NCBI GenBank assembly: GCA_023392115.1
Contig: JAEVZT010000439.1
Span: 1-11,014 of the forward strand
Direction of reading: 5' to 3'
Origin: Chloroflexota bacterium
GTDB lineage: Bacteria; Chloroflexota; Anaerolineae; Aggregatilineales; Phototrophicaceae
Length of the DNA stretch: 11,014 nt
This document shows positions 1-7,536 of this stretch, piece after piece; position 1 is the stretch's first letter, and each line of letters opens with the position of its first letter. The position numbers were made by a program, and so were the translations under genes. A model generated the notes under the pieces. That model was given only the letters and a program-made list of their open reading frames with translations, made no database searches and was not told the origin of the DNA.

Positions 1-1098
1 CATCGAGAACAGTTCGTAGTCGCCCATGTTCTCGCGCCCAAGATCGATGAACTGGTTGCGGTTCAGCCCGAGGCTGCGGTAGTAATCGGTGAAATGCTCG
101 TCAATCAGGTCGAAACCGAAGCGCTCCAGTCCTGCCGGGACGGGCGTGTGCGTCGTAAAGATGTTGCCCGCCGCCGTGATCTCTTTCGCCTGCCAGAAGC
201 TGACATCGTGCTCCTGCATGAAGATGCGGGCGCGCTCGAGCGCGAGGAACGCCGAGTGTCCCTCGTTCATGTGACAGATTTCAGGGCGCAGGTTGAGGGC
301 TTCAAGCGCGCGAATGCCGCCGATGCCCATGACGATTTCCTGACGGATGCGTGTGCGGCGGTCGCCGCCGTAGAGGCGATCGGTCAGGTTGCGGTCTTCT
401 TCGAGCGGATTGTCCGGGATGTTCGAGTCGAGCAGGTAAAGCGGCACGCGCCCCACCTGCACGCGCCACACCTGCGCGTGAAGCTGTCGCCCCGGCATCG
501 GCACGCTGATCTTGAGCGGGTTGCCATTGGCATCGCGTTCAAGCGTCACCGGCAAATTCGCGTAGTCATTGATAGGGTAGGATTCCTGCTGATAGCCGTC
601 GGCGTTGAGGTACTGCCGGAAGTAGCCTTCCTGATAGAGCAAGCCGACGCCAACCAGCGGCACGCCAAGATCGCTGGCGCTTTTCAGGTGGTCGCCGCTC
701 AGGACGCCCAGACCGCCGGAGTAGTTCTGCAAGCACTCCGTCAAGCCGAATTCCATCGAGAAGTAGGCGATAACCGGTTTGTCGAACTTCTTGTAGTGTT
801 TTGCGAACCACGTATCCTTGGCGCTCATGTAGATGTCGAAATCGGCGACGACCTCGTGCAGGTGCGCCATGAACGCCGGGTCTTCTGTCAGGGCTTCCAG
901 CCGGTTCTGATCCATCAGACCGAGCATCCACACCGGGTTGTGCCCAGTCTTATCCCACAATTCACGATCCATGCGCCGGAATAGGGCAATCGTCTCGTGA
1001 TCCCATGACCAACGCAGGTTATAGGCAAGGTCATGAAGTCGTGCCAGCGGCTTGGGCAGGTTCGGCACGACACTTACCGTAGCAACAGGTTTTACCAT
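1..1098 (-). CDS. glgP: Alpha-glucan (glycogen) phosphorylase, N-terminal 366 residues, cut by window edge
   Basis: Phosphorylases of this family use inorganic phosphate to remove glucose-1-phosphate from the non-reducing ends of glycogen or maltodextrin in the cytoplasm. I translated the minus strand from an ATG at 1098-1096; the frame stays open for 366 codons to base 1. Residues about 10-120 look like the DUF3417 N-terminal region of the TIGR02094-type phosphorylases (NLRWSWDHE near 27-35). The phosphorylase core follows: AYFSMEFGLTE (111-121), GGLGVLSGDHLKSASDLG (128-145), ICHMNEGHSAF (274-284) and FTTHTPVPAG (314-323). The PLP-binding lysine and C-terminal half lie outside the window, so about half of a usual protein of some 850 residues is seen. 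A GGAG about 13 nt upstream could serve as ribosome binding site. It is divergent from the CBM48 gene. The family call is secure; substrate preference (glycogen or maltodextrin) is not shown. Confidence 0.93.
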   Translation of the reverse strand, partial: MVKPVATVSVVPNLPKPLARLHDLAYNLRWSWDHETIALFRRMDRELWDKTGHNPVWMLGLMDQNRLEALTEDPAFMAHLHEVVADFDIYMSAKDTWFAKHYKKFDKPVIAYFSMEFGLTECLQNYSGGLGVLSGDHLKSASDLGVPLVGVGLLYQEGYFRQYLNADGYQQESYPINDYANLPVTLERDANGNPLKISVPMPGRQLHAQVWRVQVGRVPLYLLDSNIPDNPLEEDRNLTDRLYGGDRRTRIRQEIVMGIGGIRALEALNLRPEICHMNEGHSAFLALERARIFMQEHDVSFWQAKEITAAGNIFTTHTPVPAGLERFGFDLIDEHFTDYYRSLGLNRNQFIDLGRENMGDYELFSM

Positions 1099-1163
1099 CG
1101 CAGAAGTTCTCCGTCTCCAGTAAGTAGGAGTTTGATTGGCAGGTGAAACGTTAAAGGTCGCTA

Positions 1164-1193
1164 AAGATACTGCATTTTACTCCAAGTGCTCAA
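1164..1193 (-). promoter_or_regulatory. Weak candidate promoter for glgP
   Basis: On the minus strand, TTGAGC (1193-1188) and TATCTT (1169-1164) are separated by 18 bp and lie about 65 bp upstream of the glgP start. Each box matches the sigma-70 consensus at about four of six positions. This is the best pair I found by eye in an AT-rich gap, and it could be chance. Confidence 0.22.
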
Positions 1194-1222
1194 AAAGACG
1201 ATGCAGAACCTGTATGTATTCG

Positions 1223-1232
1223 TAACATGTTA
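1223..1232. repeat. 10-bp perfect palindrome in the glgP/CBM48 divergent region
   Basis: TAACATGTTA reads the same on both strands and sits between the two divergent start regions, about 25 bp upstream of the plus-strand -35 box. The flanking bases do not extend the symmetry. It has the size of a half-helical operator site, but a palindrome this short in AT-rich DNA can arise by chance. Confidence 0.3.
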
Positions 1233-1256
1233 TATATCTATTTTACTGTCTGCCGA

Positions 1257-1283
1257 TTGACATTCAGTATGTTGTGTTACAAT
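1257..1283 (+). promoter_or_regulatory. Candidate sigma-70 promoter for the CBM48 gene
   Basis: A perfect -35 box TTGACA (1257-1262) is followed by TACAAT (1278-1283), a five-of-six -10 box. The spacer is 15 bp, shorter than the ideal 17, but TG at 1275-1276 gives an extended -10 element that could compensate. Transcription would begin near 1290, leaving a short leader of about 35-40 nt before the CBM48 start. Confidence 0.5.
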
Positions 1284-1329
1284 CAGGGTGCAAATACCTG
1301 AATCCACCACATAAGGGGTAGCATTGAGC

Positions 1330-1650
1330 ATGCTGAAAAAGCAGTTTCTCAAGACGAGGAACGTGTGCAAAGTGACATTTTCCCTCCCTGCGGCAGTACA
1401 GGGTGAAACGGTGTACCTCGTCGGCGACTTCAACAACTGGGATGAGCAGGCATCGCCGATGAAACGACAGAAAGACGGCAGCTTCACGGTCACTGTCGAT
1501 CTCGACAAGGATCGTGAGTATCACTTCCGCTATCTCGTCAACGGATCGGAATGGCACAACGACTGGGAAGCCGACAAATACGTGCCGAATCCGTTCAGCG
1601 GCGATAATTCGGTTGTCGTTACCCACCAAGAGCAGGAAGCAACCACGTAG
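1330..1650 (+). CDS. Stand-alone CBM48 / isoamylase early-set domain protein
   Basis: This 106-residue cytoplasmic protein consists almost entirely of one CBM48 carbohydrate-binding domain, the module found in GlgB, isoamylases and the AMPK beta subunit. Numbering from the TTG at 1324, the signature is VYLVGDFNNW (30-39), then a strand-rich core, YLVNGSEWHND (70-80) and a final GDNSVVV segment. W39 and W77 align with the two glycogen-contacting tryptophans of AMPK beta. There is no catalytic domain, signal peptide or membrane segment. The start is uncertain: AAGGGG (1313-1318) lies 5 nt before TTG 1324 and 11 nt before ATG 1330. I chose the ATG because remembered relatives start MLKK or similar. 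The gene is divergent from glgP and convergent with glgC. A glycogen-binding or targeting role is inferred from the fold and neighbours. Confidence 0.88.
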   Translation: MLKKQFLKTRNVCKVTFSLPAAVQGETVYLVGDFNNWDEQASPMKRQKDGSFTVTVDLDKDREYHFRYLVNGSEWHNDWEADKYVPNPFSGDNSVVVTHQEQEATT

Positions 1651-1663
1651 ACCTAAGTTGCCA

Positions 1664-1704
1664 CGCGCCTCGCCACGAAAGCACGATGTTCGTGGCGAGG
1701 CGCG
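1664..1704. terminator. Strong hairpin between convergent genes, likely two-way terminator
   Basis: The arms 1664-1679 and 1689-1704 are perfectly complementary over 16 bp, with a 9-nt loop (1680-1688). The hairpin starts 14 bases after the CBM48 stop codon and lies 7 bases beyond the glgC stop in the other direction, so it could end both transcripts. Neither side has a clear run of T, so it is not a textbook intrinsic terminator. It may instead act with Rho or protect mRNA 3' ends. Confidence 0.7.
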
Positions 1705-1710
1705 CGCGCA

Positions 1711-2976
1711 TTACCGCTTTCTCGACGAATAACCGAGCTGCGTGCCGCTGGGCACGATTTTATCGGGGAACTGCTGGAAATCTTCCAGTCGTAAGTCCGT
1801 CCCTAAAACAGCATTATGCCCAATGGAGTAGCCTGCCGGCACATGCGTATTCTTGCCGATGCAGGAGATGCCGAGCTCGCCCATTTCGGGGATGCCGCCA
1901 ACGCGCGCGTTATGCCCGATGACGGCGATCTTGTCGATGATGCAGCGCTCGACAACCGCGCCGGCTTCGATGTACGTGTCCGTCAGGATGACCGACTCGC
2001 GCACGACGGCATTGGGACCGACGAAGACGCCCGGCGACAGCACCGACCGCTCGACGACCGCGCCTTCGGCAACCACCGAACCATCGGTGATCATGCTGTC
2101 GCGCACGACCGCCCCCGCGTTGATCTGCACCGGCGGGCGTTCCTCGCTCTTGGTGTGGATGATCCACGTACGGTCGTTCAAGTTGATCGACGGCGGTCTG
2201 GCGAGCAGATCCATATGCGCTTCCCAGTAGGCTTCAATCGTCCCAACGTCGATCCAGTAGCCGCCGTAGGGGTAGGCGTAAACCGCCATGTTCTCCGAGA
2301 TCATGTGCGGCAAGATGTCTTTGCCAAAGTCATGGTTCGACTTGTCGACGCCGTGATCTTCGCGCAGCATCCTTTCAAGGACGGAGTAGGTGAAAACGTA
2401 GACGCCCATGTTTGCCAGCGTGCCGGGTGGGTTGGCAGGCTTCTCGATGAAGCTGCGCACGCTGTAGTCGTCATTCACGTCGACGATACCGTAACGGCTG
2501 GCTTCGTCGAGCGGCACGGTAATCGTGCAGATCGTCGCGTCGGCTTTCTTGTCGCGGTGGTACTGGACGAGCACGTCGTAATCCATCTCGTAGATATGAT
2601 CGCCTGAGAGGATCAGAACGTAGTCGGGGCGACCACGGCGGACGAAGTTCAGGTTCTGCGTCACGGCGTCGGCGGTGCCCAGATACCAGTCAGTATCATA
2701 TCGCCCCTTGTACGGCTGGAGAATTTGAACGCCGCCGGTGAACGAACGATCCAAGTCCCACGGACGTCCGCGCTCGATGTGATCGTTTAAGCTGTGCGGG
2801 CGGTACTGCGTCAAAATCAGCACGTCGAAAATGCCGGAATTGACGCAGTTGCTCAGCGGAAAGTCGATGATGCGGTATTTGCCTGCAAACGGGACTGCCG
2901 GTTTCGCCCGCTTCGCCGTCAGCGTTGCCAGCCGCGTGCCTTCGCCACCTGCCAGAATGACTGCTTTGACCTTCAT
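1711..2976 (-). CDS. glgC: Glucose-1-phosphate adenylyltransferase (ADP-glucose pyrophosphorylase)
   Basis: GlgC makes ADP-glucose from ATP and glucose-1-phosphate, the committed and regulated step of bacterial glycogen synthesis, in the cytoplasm. The protein has 421 residues, normal for the family. The nucleotidyltransferase domain (about 1-240) carries LAGGEGTRL (8-16), [20 protein letters not shown] (24-43), [12 protein letters not shown] (97-108), the metal-binding aspartate D126 in SGDHIY, and the sugar-phosphate lysine K179 in EKPANPP (matching E. coli K195). K22 in KRAKP matches E. coli K39, the fructose-1,6-bisphosphate site, so activation by a glycolytic intermediate is possible. 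The C-terminal part (about 290-400) has hexapeptide repeats of a left-handed beta helix. GGAGG (2984-2988) lies 7 nt before the ATG. It is last in the operon after glgA, with a 24-bp gap, and ends at the hairpin at 1664-1704. Confidence 0.97.
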   Translation of the reverse strand: MKVKAVILAGGEGTRLATLTAKRAKPAVPFAGKYRIIDFPLSNCVNSGIFDVLILTQYRPHSLNDHIERGRPWDLDRSFTGGVQILQPYKGRYDTDWYLGTADAVTQNLNFVRRGRPDYVLILSGDHIYEMDYDVLVQYHRDKKADATICTITVPLDEASRYGIVDVNDDYSVRSFIEKPANPPGTLANMGVYVFTYSVLERMLREDHGVDKSNHDFGKDILPHMISENMAVYAYPYGGYWIDVGTIEAYWEAHMDLLARPPSINLNDRTWIIHTKSEERPPVQINAGAVVRDSMITDGSVVAEGAVVERSVLSPGVFVGPNAVVRESVILTDTYIEAGAVVERCIIDKIAVIGHNARVGGIPEMGELGISCIGKNTHVPAGYSIGHNAVLGTDLRLEDFQQFPDKIVPSGTQLGYSSRKR

Positions 2977-3000
2977 AGGAATGCCTCCGTCATAAGTCTT

Positions 3001-4515
3001 TTAGCCATTGTCGCCTGTTCCCTCAGTAGAGCTGTCACCGATGTCAACGTCCCTGATGATCAGATGGCGATCGATGATCGTCTGGTAAAGCGTCTTGTAT
3101 TCCGCGGCACTCTTGCGCCAGCTAAAGTCGGTCTGCATCGCGCGCGCCTGCATTCGCCCCCACGCTTCCGGGCGGTTGTGATACGTCCACAGCGCCCATC
3201 GGAGCGTCCCCGCGACCGCCTGCGCTTCTTCCCACGCAAAGACAAACCCTGTTCCGGCATCGGCTTCGCCATCGTCGTAATTGCTGACGGTGTCCGCCAG
3301 CCCGCCAGTTTCGCGCACTAATGGCAGCGCGCCGTAGCGCATGGCGATCATCTGCCCGACGCCGCACGGCTCGTAATGGCTTGGCATGAGGAAGATGTCG
3401 CAGCCCGCGTAAATCCGCTGGGCGAGCGCGCCGTTGTAGCTCACGAACGCCTGCGCCTTCGTCGGGAAATCGACGGCAAGCTGGCGGAAAGCATCGTTAT
3501 ACTGCGGCTCGCCAGAGCCGAGTCCGATAAACTGGACATCATGCGTCGACAGAATTTCGCGCAGCGCGGGGAAGGCGAGGTCGAGTCCTTTCTGGTAGAC
3601 GAGCCGCGTCACCAGCCCGATGACCGGCACGTCATCGCGCATCGGCAAGCCCGCTTCAAGCTGGAGATGGCGCTTGTTGGGCAAGCGGCAATCCGTGAAA
3701 CTGGCGGCGTTGTAATTGGAGACGATGTGCGGGTCGGTTTGCGGATCCCACAAGTCCATGTCGATGCCGTTGAGGATGCCGCGCAGGTCGCTCAAGCGTG
3801 TGTTGAGTAACCCTTCCAGCCCGTAGCCCATGTACGGGTACTGGATTTCGATGGCGTAGCGCGGGCTGACCGTCGTGATGCTATCCGAGTAGGCAAGCGC
3901 GATGCCGAGCATATTATCCGTCAAGCCGCGCGATTGAAGTTCGGCGTGGTCGCGCGCCGGAATGCCCTGTTCCCACATCCAGCCACCGGCATACTCACCT
4001 TGGTACGCCATGTTGTGGATTGTCACCATCGTCCCCGCCTGTTCCCATCCGGGATTGACGCGCCGCTGCGTCAGCAGGAACGGCACGAGTCCGGTGTGCC
4101 AGTCGTTGACGTGGAACACGTCGGGAAACCAGCCGATCCGGTCGCGCAGAACGTCCGTCGCGTCAGGGACTGCCTGACAGAAGAAGATGAAGCGCGGCAT
4201 GTCGAAATCCCAGTTCGAATACACGCTCGCTTCCTGCCCGAAGTAGGGCGGGGCATGCAGGAAGTAGATCGGCACGTCGTCATAGGTCGTCGTGTAGAGG
4301 TCGACCCGCGTTGTACCCGTCCGGCGCACGACGTCGAACGCGGTCAGCGGCTGGATGTCGAAGCGACTGCGGTCGATGAAGCCGTAGAGGGGCATCAGCA
4401 CGCGGGCGTCGATCCCCATCTGGCGTAATGCTTTCGGCAGTGAGCCGACCACGTCCGCCAAACCGCCCACTTTGGCAAAGGGATCGGCTTCGGCGCTGAC
4501 GAATAGGATGTTCAT
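3001..4515 (-). CDS. glgA: Glycogen synthase, ADP-glucose type (GT5)
   Basis: GlgA transfers glucose from ADP-glucose to the non-reducing end of an alpha-1,4-glucan. The protein has 504 residues, close to the usual 480-500, with the two Rossmann-like lobes of the GT-B fold. The N-terminal lobe has the ADP-glucose motif KVGGLADVVGSLPKAL (15-30), with K15 at the same number as in E. coli, and HVNDWHTGLVPFLL (135-148). The C-terminal lobe has NGIDMDLWDP (249-258), RLVYQKGLD (304-312, with R304 and K309) and YEPCGVGQ (381-388) with E382, followed by TGGLADTV (403-410). AAGGAG (complement of 4521-4526) lies 5 nt before the ATG. It sits 20 bp after the GH57 gene and 24 bp before glgC, so the three are very likely co-transcribed. 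The last 15 residues are polar and probably not structural. Confidence 0.97.
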   Translation of the reverse strand: MNILFVSAEADPFAKVGGLADVVGSLPKALRQMGIDARVLMPLYGFIDRSRFDIQPLTAFDVVRRTGTTRVDLYTTTYDDVPIYFLHAPPYFGQEASVYSNWDFDMPRFIFFCQAVPDATDVLRDRIGWFPDVFHVNDWHTGLVPFLLTQRRVNPGWEQAGTMVTIHNMAYQGEYAGGWMWEQGIPARDHAELQSRGLTDNMLGIALAYSDSITTVSPRYAIEIQYPYMGYGLEGLLNTRLSDLRGILNGIDMDLWDPQTDPHIVSNYNAASFTDCRLPNKRHLQLEAGLPMRDDVPVIGLVTRLVYQKGLDLAFPALREILSTHDVQFIGLGSGEPQYNDAFRQLAVDFPTKAQAFVSYNGALAQRIYAGCDIFLMPSHYEPCGVGQMIAMRYGALPLVRETGGLADTVSNYDDGEADAGTGFVFAWEEAQAVAGTLRWALWTYHNRPEAWGRMQARAMQTDFSWRKSAAEYKTLYQTIIDRHLIIRDVDIGDSSTEGTGDNG

Positions 4516-4535
4516 GCGTGCTCCTTCGGCGCGGT

Positions 4536-6242
4536 TCAGGCGGACGTTGACCTGAACCAGCGGTAGTCAATGTCAGGAAAGAGTTTGTCGAGTTCCCAGT
4601 ATTCGCGCGCGGCGTCGGCATCCGGCGTGCCGCTTTCGAGGCTCGACGCCAGCCTTTCAAAGCGGGCGATGTGCGTGTTGAAGCGGTGAACAGCATACTG
4701 CGCCGCCTGTCCGGTTGTCACCAAGAACTGCCAGTCCGAGCTTTGCACGAGCAGGGCTTCGCGCGCTGCTTGATCGAGGACGAGCCGTTCCTGTTCCGAC
4801 GGATCGCTGATCTCGTCGGCGAGGCGTTCCATCCGCTCTTCGACTTCGTGGATCGGCGACCACATCCAGTGCGTTTCGGTGTTGTCCCAGACGAAATGCG
4901 ACCCGCCCGCGCCCCACGAGCTTTCCGGCAGGTCGAGGACTTCTTCGGGCGGGTGCTGCGTCACGATCCGGCTCGCCGTCGTCAGCTCGACGTCCGGGTT
5001 CTGCGACAGGTGGCGCAGTACCTTGCCGAGCCACGTCACGCCCTCAAACCACCAATGACCGAACAACTCGGTGTCATAGTTGGCGGCGACGATGCCGAAC
5101 CTGCCCGTTTCGCTGTTGTACTGGCGCAGTTGGTCGCCGACGAGGTGGGCGAAATGTTCGGCGTGCTGGTCGAGCTTGTAGGACGCCCAGTCGGGGTGAT
5201 AGTAGTCCTTCTCGCCGAGATCGACCTTGGCGCCGGTGATGCGCCAGTACTGCAAGCCGCTCGTCCCGGCTTTCTTATGAAACTCGCGGTAGTCGAAATC
5301 GCCGGGATAGCCCCATTGGGCGCTCCACACCTGCTCGCCGACACGCTTGTTGCGCCCGATGACGGCGACGCCCGAATGGGTTTGCGTGTCGGGGTAGTTG
5401 AGCGTGTCGCTGACGTAATACGGCTCGAAGGTTGTCGTGTCGCGCGGGGATTGCAGGAAGTGATCGGTATGCGGAATGACATAGCGCCGCTTGATATCGC
5501 CATACGGTCCGACAATGTCGCCGGCGGCAACGCCGACCGCCTGACCGCCGGTAATGGTGTGCGTTTCGCTGAAAAAGACTTTGAAGCCGTGCCGCGCAAG
5601 GTAATATTCCAAACCCGGCCGGCGGCGTCCGGTGTCGTTGATGTAAGCGGGGCGGTAGGCACACTCCGGCAGCCAGATCCCGGTCGGCTGCCTGCCGAAC
5701 AGCCGTTGGTAGCTGCGCGCGCCGGTCGTGATCTGCGCGTTCAGCGTGCTGTCGCGGCTGAATAGGGGCAGATACCCGTGCGTCGCGGCGCTGGTCGTGA
5801 TCTCGACATAGCCTTCATCTTGCAGCCGCCGAAACGCGCCGATAATGTCGCGCTGAAAGCGATTGACAAAATCGTCCTTGGTTTGTGTGTGTAACTCTGT
5901 ATACCACTGCGCTAAATAGTGCAGATGCCCGTTGTCACCGCCGGGAGCGCTGAAATACTCGACGTCACGCTGCGCCGCGGCGATACGGTCGTCAAGATAC
6001 TGTTCGAAATGCGCAAGTACATCGGGATCGGCAAGCTGCTCGGCGAGGACGGGCGTCATGCCGATGGTGATCGCGTAGGCGATACCCTCTTCTTTTAGAT
6101 CATAGAGCGTTTGGAGCAGGGGAATGTAGGTTTCGTTTGCCGCCTCATGAATCCATTCTTCGCCGTGAGGCCATCGCCCGGCGAGACGCGCATAAGGGAG
6201 ATGGCTGTGCAGGACGAACGTGAAGGCTCCAAGTGCGCACAC
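4536..6242 (-). CDS. GH57 1,4-alpha-glucan branching enzyme
   Basis: GH57 branching enzymes cut an alpha-1,4-glucan and rejoin the piece by an alpha-1,6 bond, doing the job of GH13-type GlgB. This 568-residue protein resembles the Thermus/Thermococcus group: HSHLPYARLAGRWPHGEEW (12-30), the nucleophile region WLPECAYRP (190-198) with E193, and the acid/base region NYDTELFGHWWFEG (388-401) with D390. The C-terminal helical DUF1957-like part includes SSDWQFLVTTGQAA (501-514). There is no signal peptide, so it acts in the cytoplasm. The start is GTG (6242-6240), supported by GAGGAG 8 nt upstream. It heads the operon with glgA and glgC. No GH13 glgB is in the window, so this enzyme probably supplies the branches. 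An alpha-amylase-like GH57 activity is the alternative, but the context favours branching. Confidence 0.9.
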   Translation of the reverse strand: MCALGAFTFVLHSHLPYARLAGRWPHGEEWIHEAANETYIPLLQTLYDLKEEGIAYAITIGMTPVLAEQLADPDVLAHFEQYLDDRIAAAQRDVEYFSAPGGDNGHLHYLAQWYTELHTQTKDDFVNRFQRDIIGAFRRLQDEGYVEITTSAATHGYLPLFSRDSTLNAQITTGARSYQRLFGRQPTGIWLPECAYRPAYINDTGRRRPGLEYYLARHGFKVFFSETHTITGGQAVGVAAGDIVGPYGDIKRRYVIPHTDHFLQSPRDTTTFEPYYVSDTLNYPDTQTHSGVAVIGRNKRVGEQVWSAQWGYPGDFDYREFHKKAGTSGLQYWRITGAKVDLGEKDYYHPDWASYKLDQHAEHFAHLVGDQLRQYNSETGRFGIVAANYDTELFGHWWFEGVTWLGKVLRHLSQNPDVELTTASRIVTQHPPEEVLDLPESSWGAGGSHFVWDNTETHWMWSPIHEVEERMERLADEISDPSEQERLVLDQAAREALLVQSSDWQFLVTTGQAAQYAVHRFNTHIARFERLASSLESGTPDADAAREYWELDKLFPDIDYRWFRSTSA

Positions 6243-6250
6243 AAATGATT

Positions 6251-6256
6251 CTCCTC
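6251..6256 (-). promoter_or_regulatory. Ribosome binding site fixing the GTG start of the GH57 gene
   Basis: The minus strand reads GAGGAG here, 8 nt before the GTG at 6242. This fits a Shine-Dalgarno site and supports the non-ATG start. Confidence 0.75.
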
Positions 6257-6282
6257 AGGAAAAGATCAGCAGTGTTGCTCAA

Positions 6283-6312
6283 ATTGTAACGATTGTGTGC
6301 TTGGAGGCGCAA
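6283..6312 (-). promoter_or_regulatory. Possible internal promoter for the GH57-glgA-glgC operon
   Basis: In the 79-bp gap between the kinase gene and the GH57 gene, the minus strand has TACAAT (6288-6283), a five-of-six -10 box about 40 bp upstream of the GTG. The best -35 at 18 bp is TTGCGC, which matches only the TTG half. If real, the glycogen operon has its own start; if not, it is read through from the kinase operon. Confidence 0.28.
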
Positions 6313-6321
6313 ATTACCGTC

Positions 6322-7536
6322 TTACGCGCGCGGCAGAACCATCGTGAAAATGCTCCCCTGTCCGGGGCTGCTCGCCGTTAGATAGCCGTTGTGCGCTTCG
6401 GCGACGCGGCGGGCGATGAACAAGCCCTGACCCAACCCGCGCGGATCAAGCAGCTTGCCGCTCTGATTGCGCGGTTTGCCACGGTAGAAATGCTCGAAGA
6501 TGTGCGGCATATCCTCGTCGGAAATGCCGACGCCGGTGTCCGCGACCTGCACGGCGACCCGATCAGAGTCGGACAGCCCGGCAGTGACGACGATATGCCC
6601 GCCGCTCTCGTTATAGACGATGCTGTTCTGGAGGAGATGACCGAGCGCCCAGCGCATGCGCTCGTCGTCGCCGATGATGTTGAGGCGCGAGTTCTGGCGC
6701 ATCGTCACGCTCACGTCGAGGTTCGAACGGCGAATCTCCGGCATCATGCCGTTGACGACGCTCCAAATTAGCGGTTCGAGATTAACCTTATCCTGACGAA
6801 CGGTAAATGTGCCGCTCGACAGTTCGGAAATGTCGAGCAGTTCGACGATCATTCGGTCGAGGATGTCGACGTTTCGCGTCAGCGTTTCGAGCAGGCGCTG
6901 GTTGACCGGCTTGCCCTGTTCGGCGTGGTGGGCGACGACCTCGCTCATCCCCTTGATGACCGCCATTGGCGTCCGCAGCTCGTGCGAAATCGCCGTGATG
7001 AAGTGTTCTTTCAGCCGTTCCGACAGCGCTTCGCGCGTCACGTCGCGCAGGACGATGATCGTTCCCAGACGGCTGCCCGTCTCGTCGGCGACGGCGGCAA
7101 GCTGCGCGCCGATGATCCGGTTGTTGATCTGGACGCGGGTCGGCTCGTTGAGCGGCGCAAGTTCGAAGTCGAGCGTCGTGACGCTGCGGTAGTCGTTGAA
7201 CAACGTCCCAAGTTCGCTTTCCCAGAACGACTTGATGCTGCCGAGGAGCTTGCGCGCCGCCTCATTGACGAGCACCAGCCGCCCCTCGTTGTCCTGCTTG
7301 ATGACGCCCTCGTCAATGCTGGCGAGGATGCCGTTCAGCCGTTCGATTTCGACATCGCGCTTGCGGAGCGCGTTTTCAAGGTGTTCATGCTGGGCGCTGA
7401 TGCGGCGCGTGTTCTCGACTTCCTTCTGATGCCCGAACGACCGGTAGAGCCGGCTGAACATGCGCTCGGACGCTTTGCCGAGCTGGTTGACACGGTAGAT
7501 GACGCCGCTGATCTCTTTCGGATCGGGTTGTGTCAT
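6322..7536 (-). CDS. Soluble PAS-domain sensor histidine kinase
   Basis: This 404-residue kinase would autophosphorylate on histidine and pass phosphate to a receiver domain. Residues 35-70 are a charged, probably coiled-coil helix. About 68-168 form a PAS-like sensor domain (ILASIDEGVIKQDNEGRLVLVN, then GTIIVLRDVTRE). The HisKA dimerisation helix holds the phospho-acceptor H185 in ISHELRTPM. The ATPase domain follows: N-box N304 in LLQNS, G1 box DTGVG (333-337), F-box FEHFYRG (347-353) and G2 box GLGQGLFIA (367-375). All catalytic boxes look intact. There is no hydrophobic segment, so it senses something inside the cell. The ATG overlaps the stop codon of the upstream receiver gene by 4 bp (ATGA), so the two are translationally coupled and form a cognate pair. 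The signal is unknown. Confidence 0.93.
   Translation of the reverse strand: MTQPDPKEISGVIYRVNQLGKASERMFSRLYRSFGHQKEVENTRRISAQHEHLENALRKRDVEIERLNGILASIDEGVIKQDNEGRLVLVNEAARKLLGSIKSFWESELGTLFNDYRSVTTLDFELAPLNEPTRVQINNRIIGAQLAAVADETGSRLGTIIVLRDVTREALSERLKEHFITAISHELRTPMAVIKGMSEVVAHHAEQGKPVNQRLLETLTRNVDILDRMIVELLDISELSSGTFTVRQDKVNLEPLIWSVVNGMMPEIRRSNLDVSVTMRQNSRLNIIGDDERMRWALGHLLQNSIVYNESGGHIVVTAGLSDSDRVAVQVADTGVGISDEDMPHIFEHFYRGKPRNQSGKLLDPRGLGQGLFIARRVAEAHNGYLTASSPGQGSIFTMVLPRA

Noticed and set aside
94..984. Long plus-strand open frame (296 codons) opposite glgP
   Set aside because: The minus strand encodes an unmistakable phosphorylase over the same bases. The plus-strand translation has no recognisable domain and looks like a codon-bias shadow in GC-rich DNA.
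4671..5765. Long plus-strand open frame (364 codons) opposite the GH57 gene
   Set aside because: The GH57 motifs on the minus strand are continuous here, and the opposite frame resembles no family. Similar long antisense frames occur opposite glgC (1816-2607), glgA (3934-4428) and the kinase (6925-7623).
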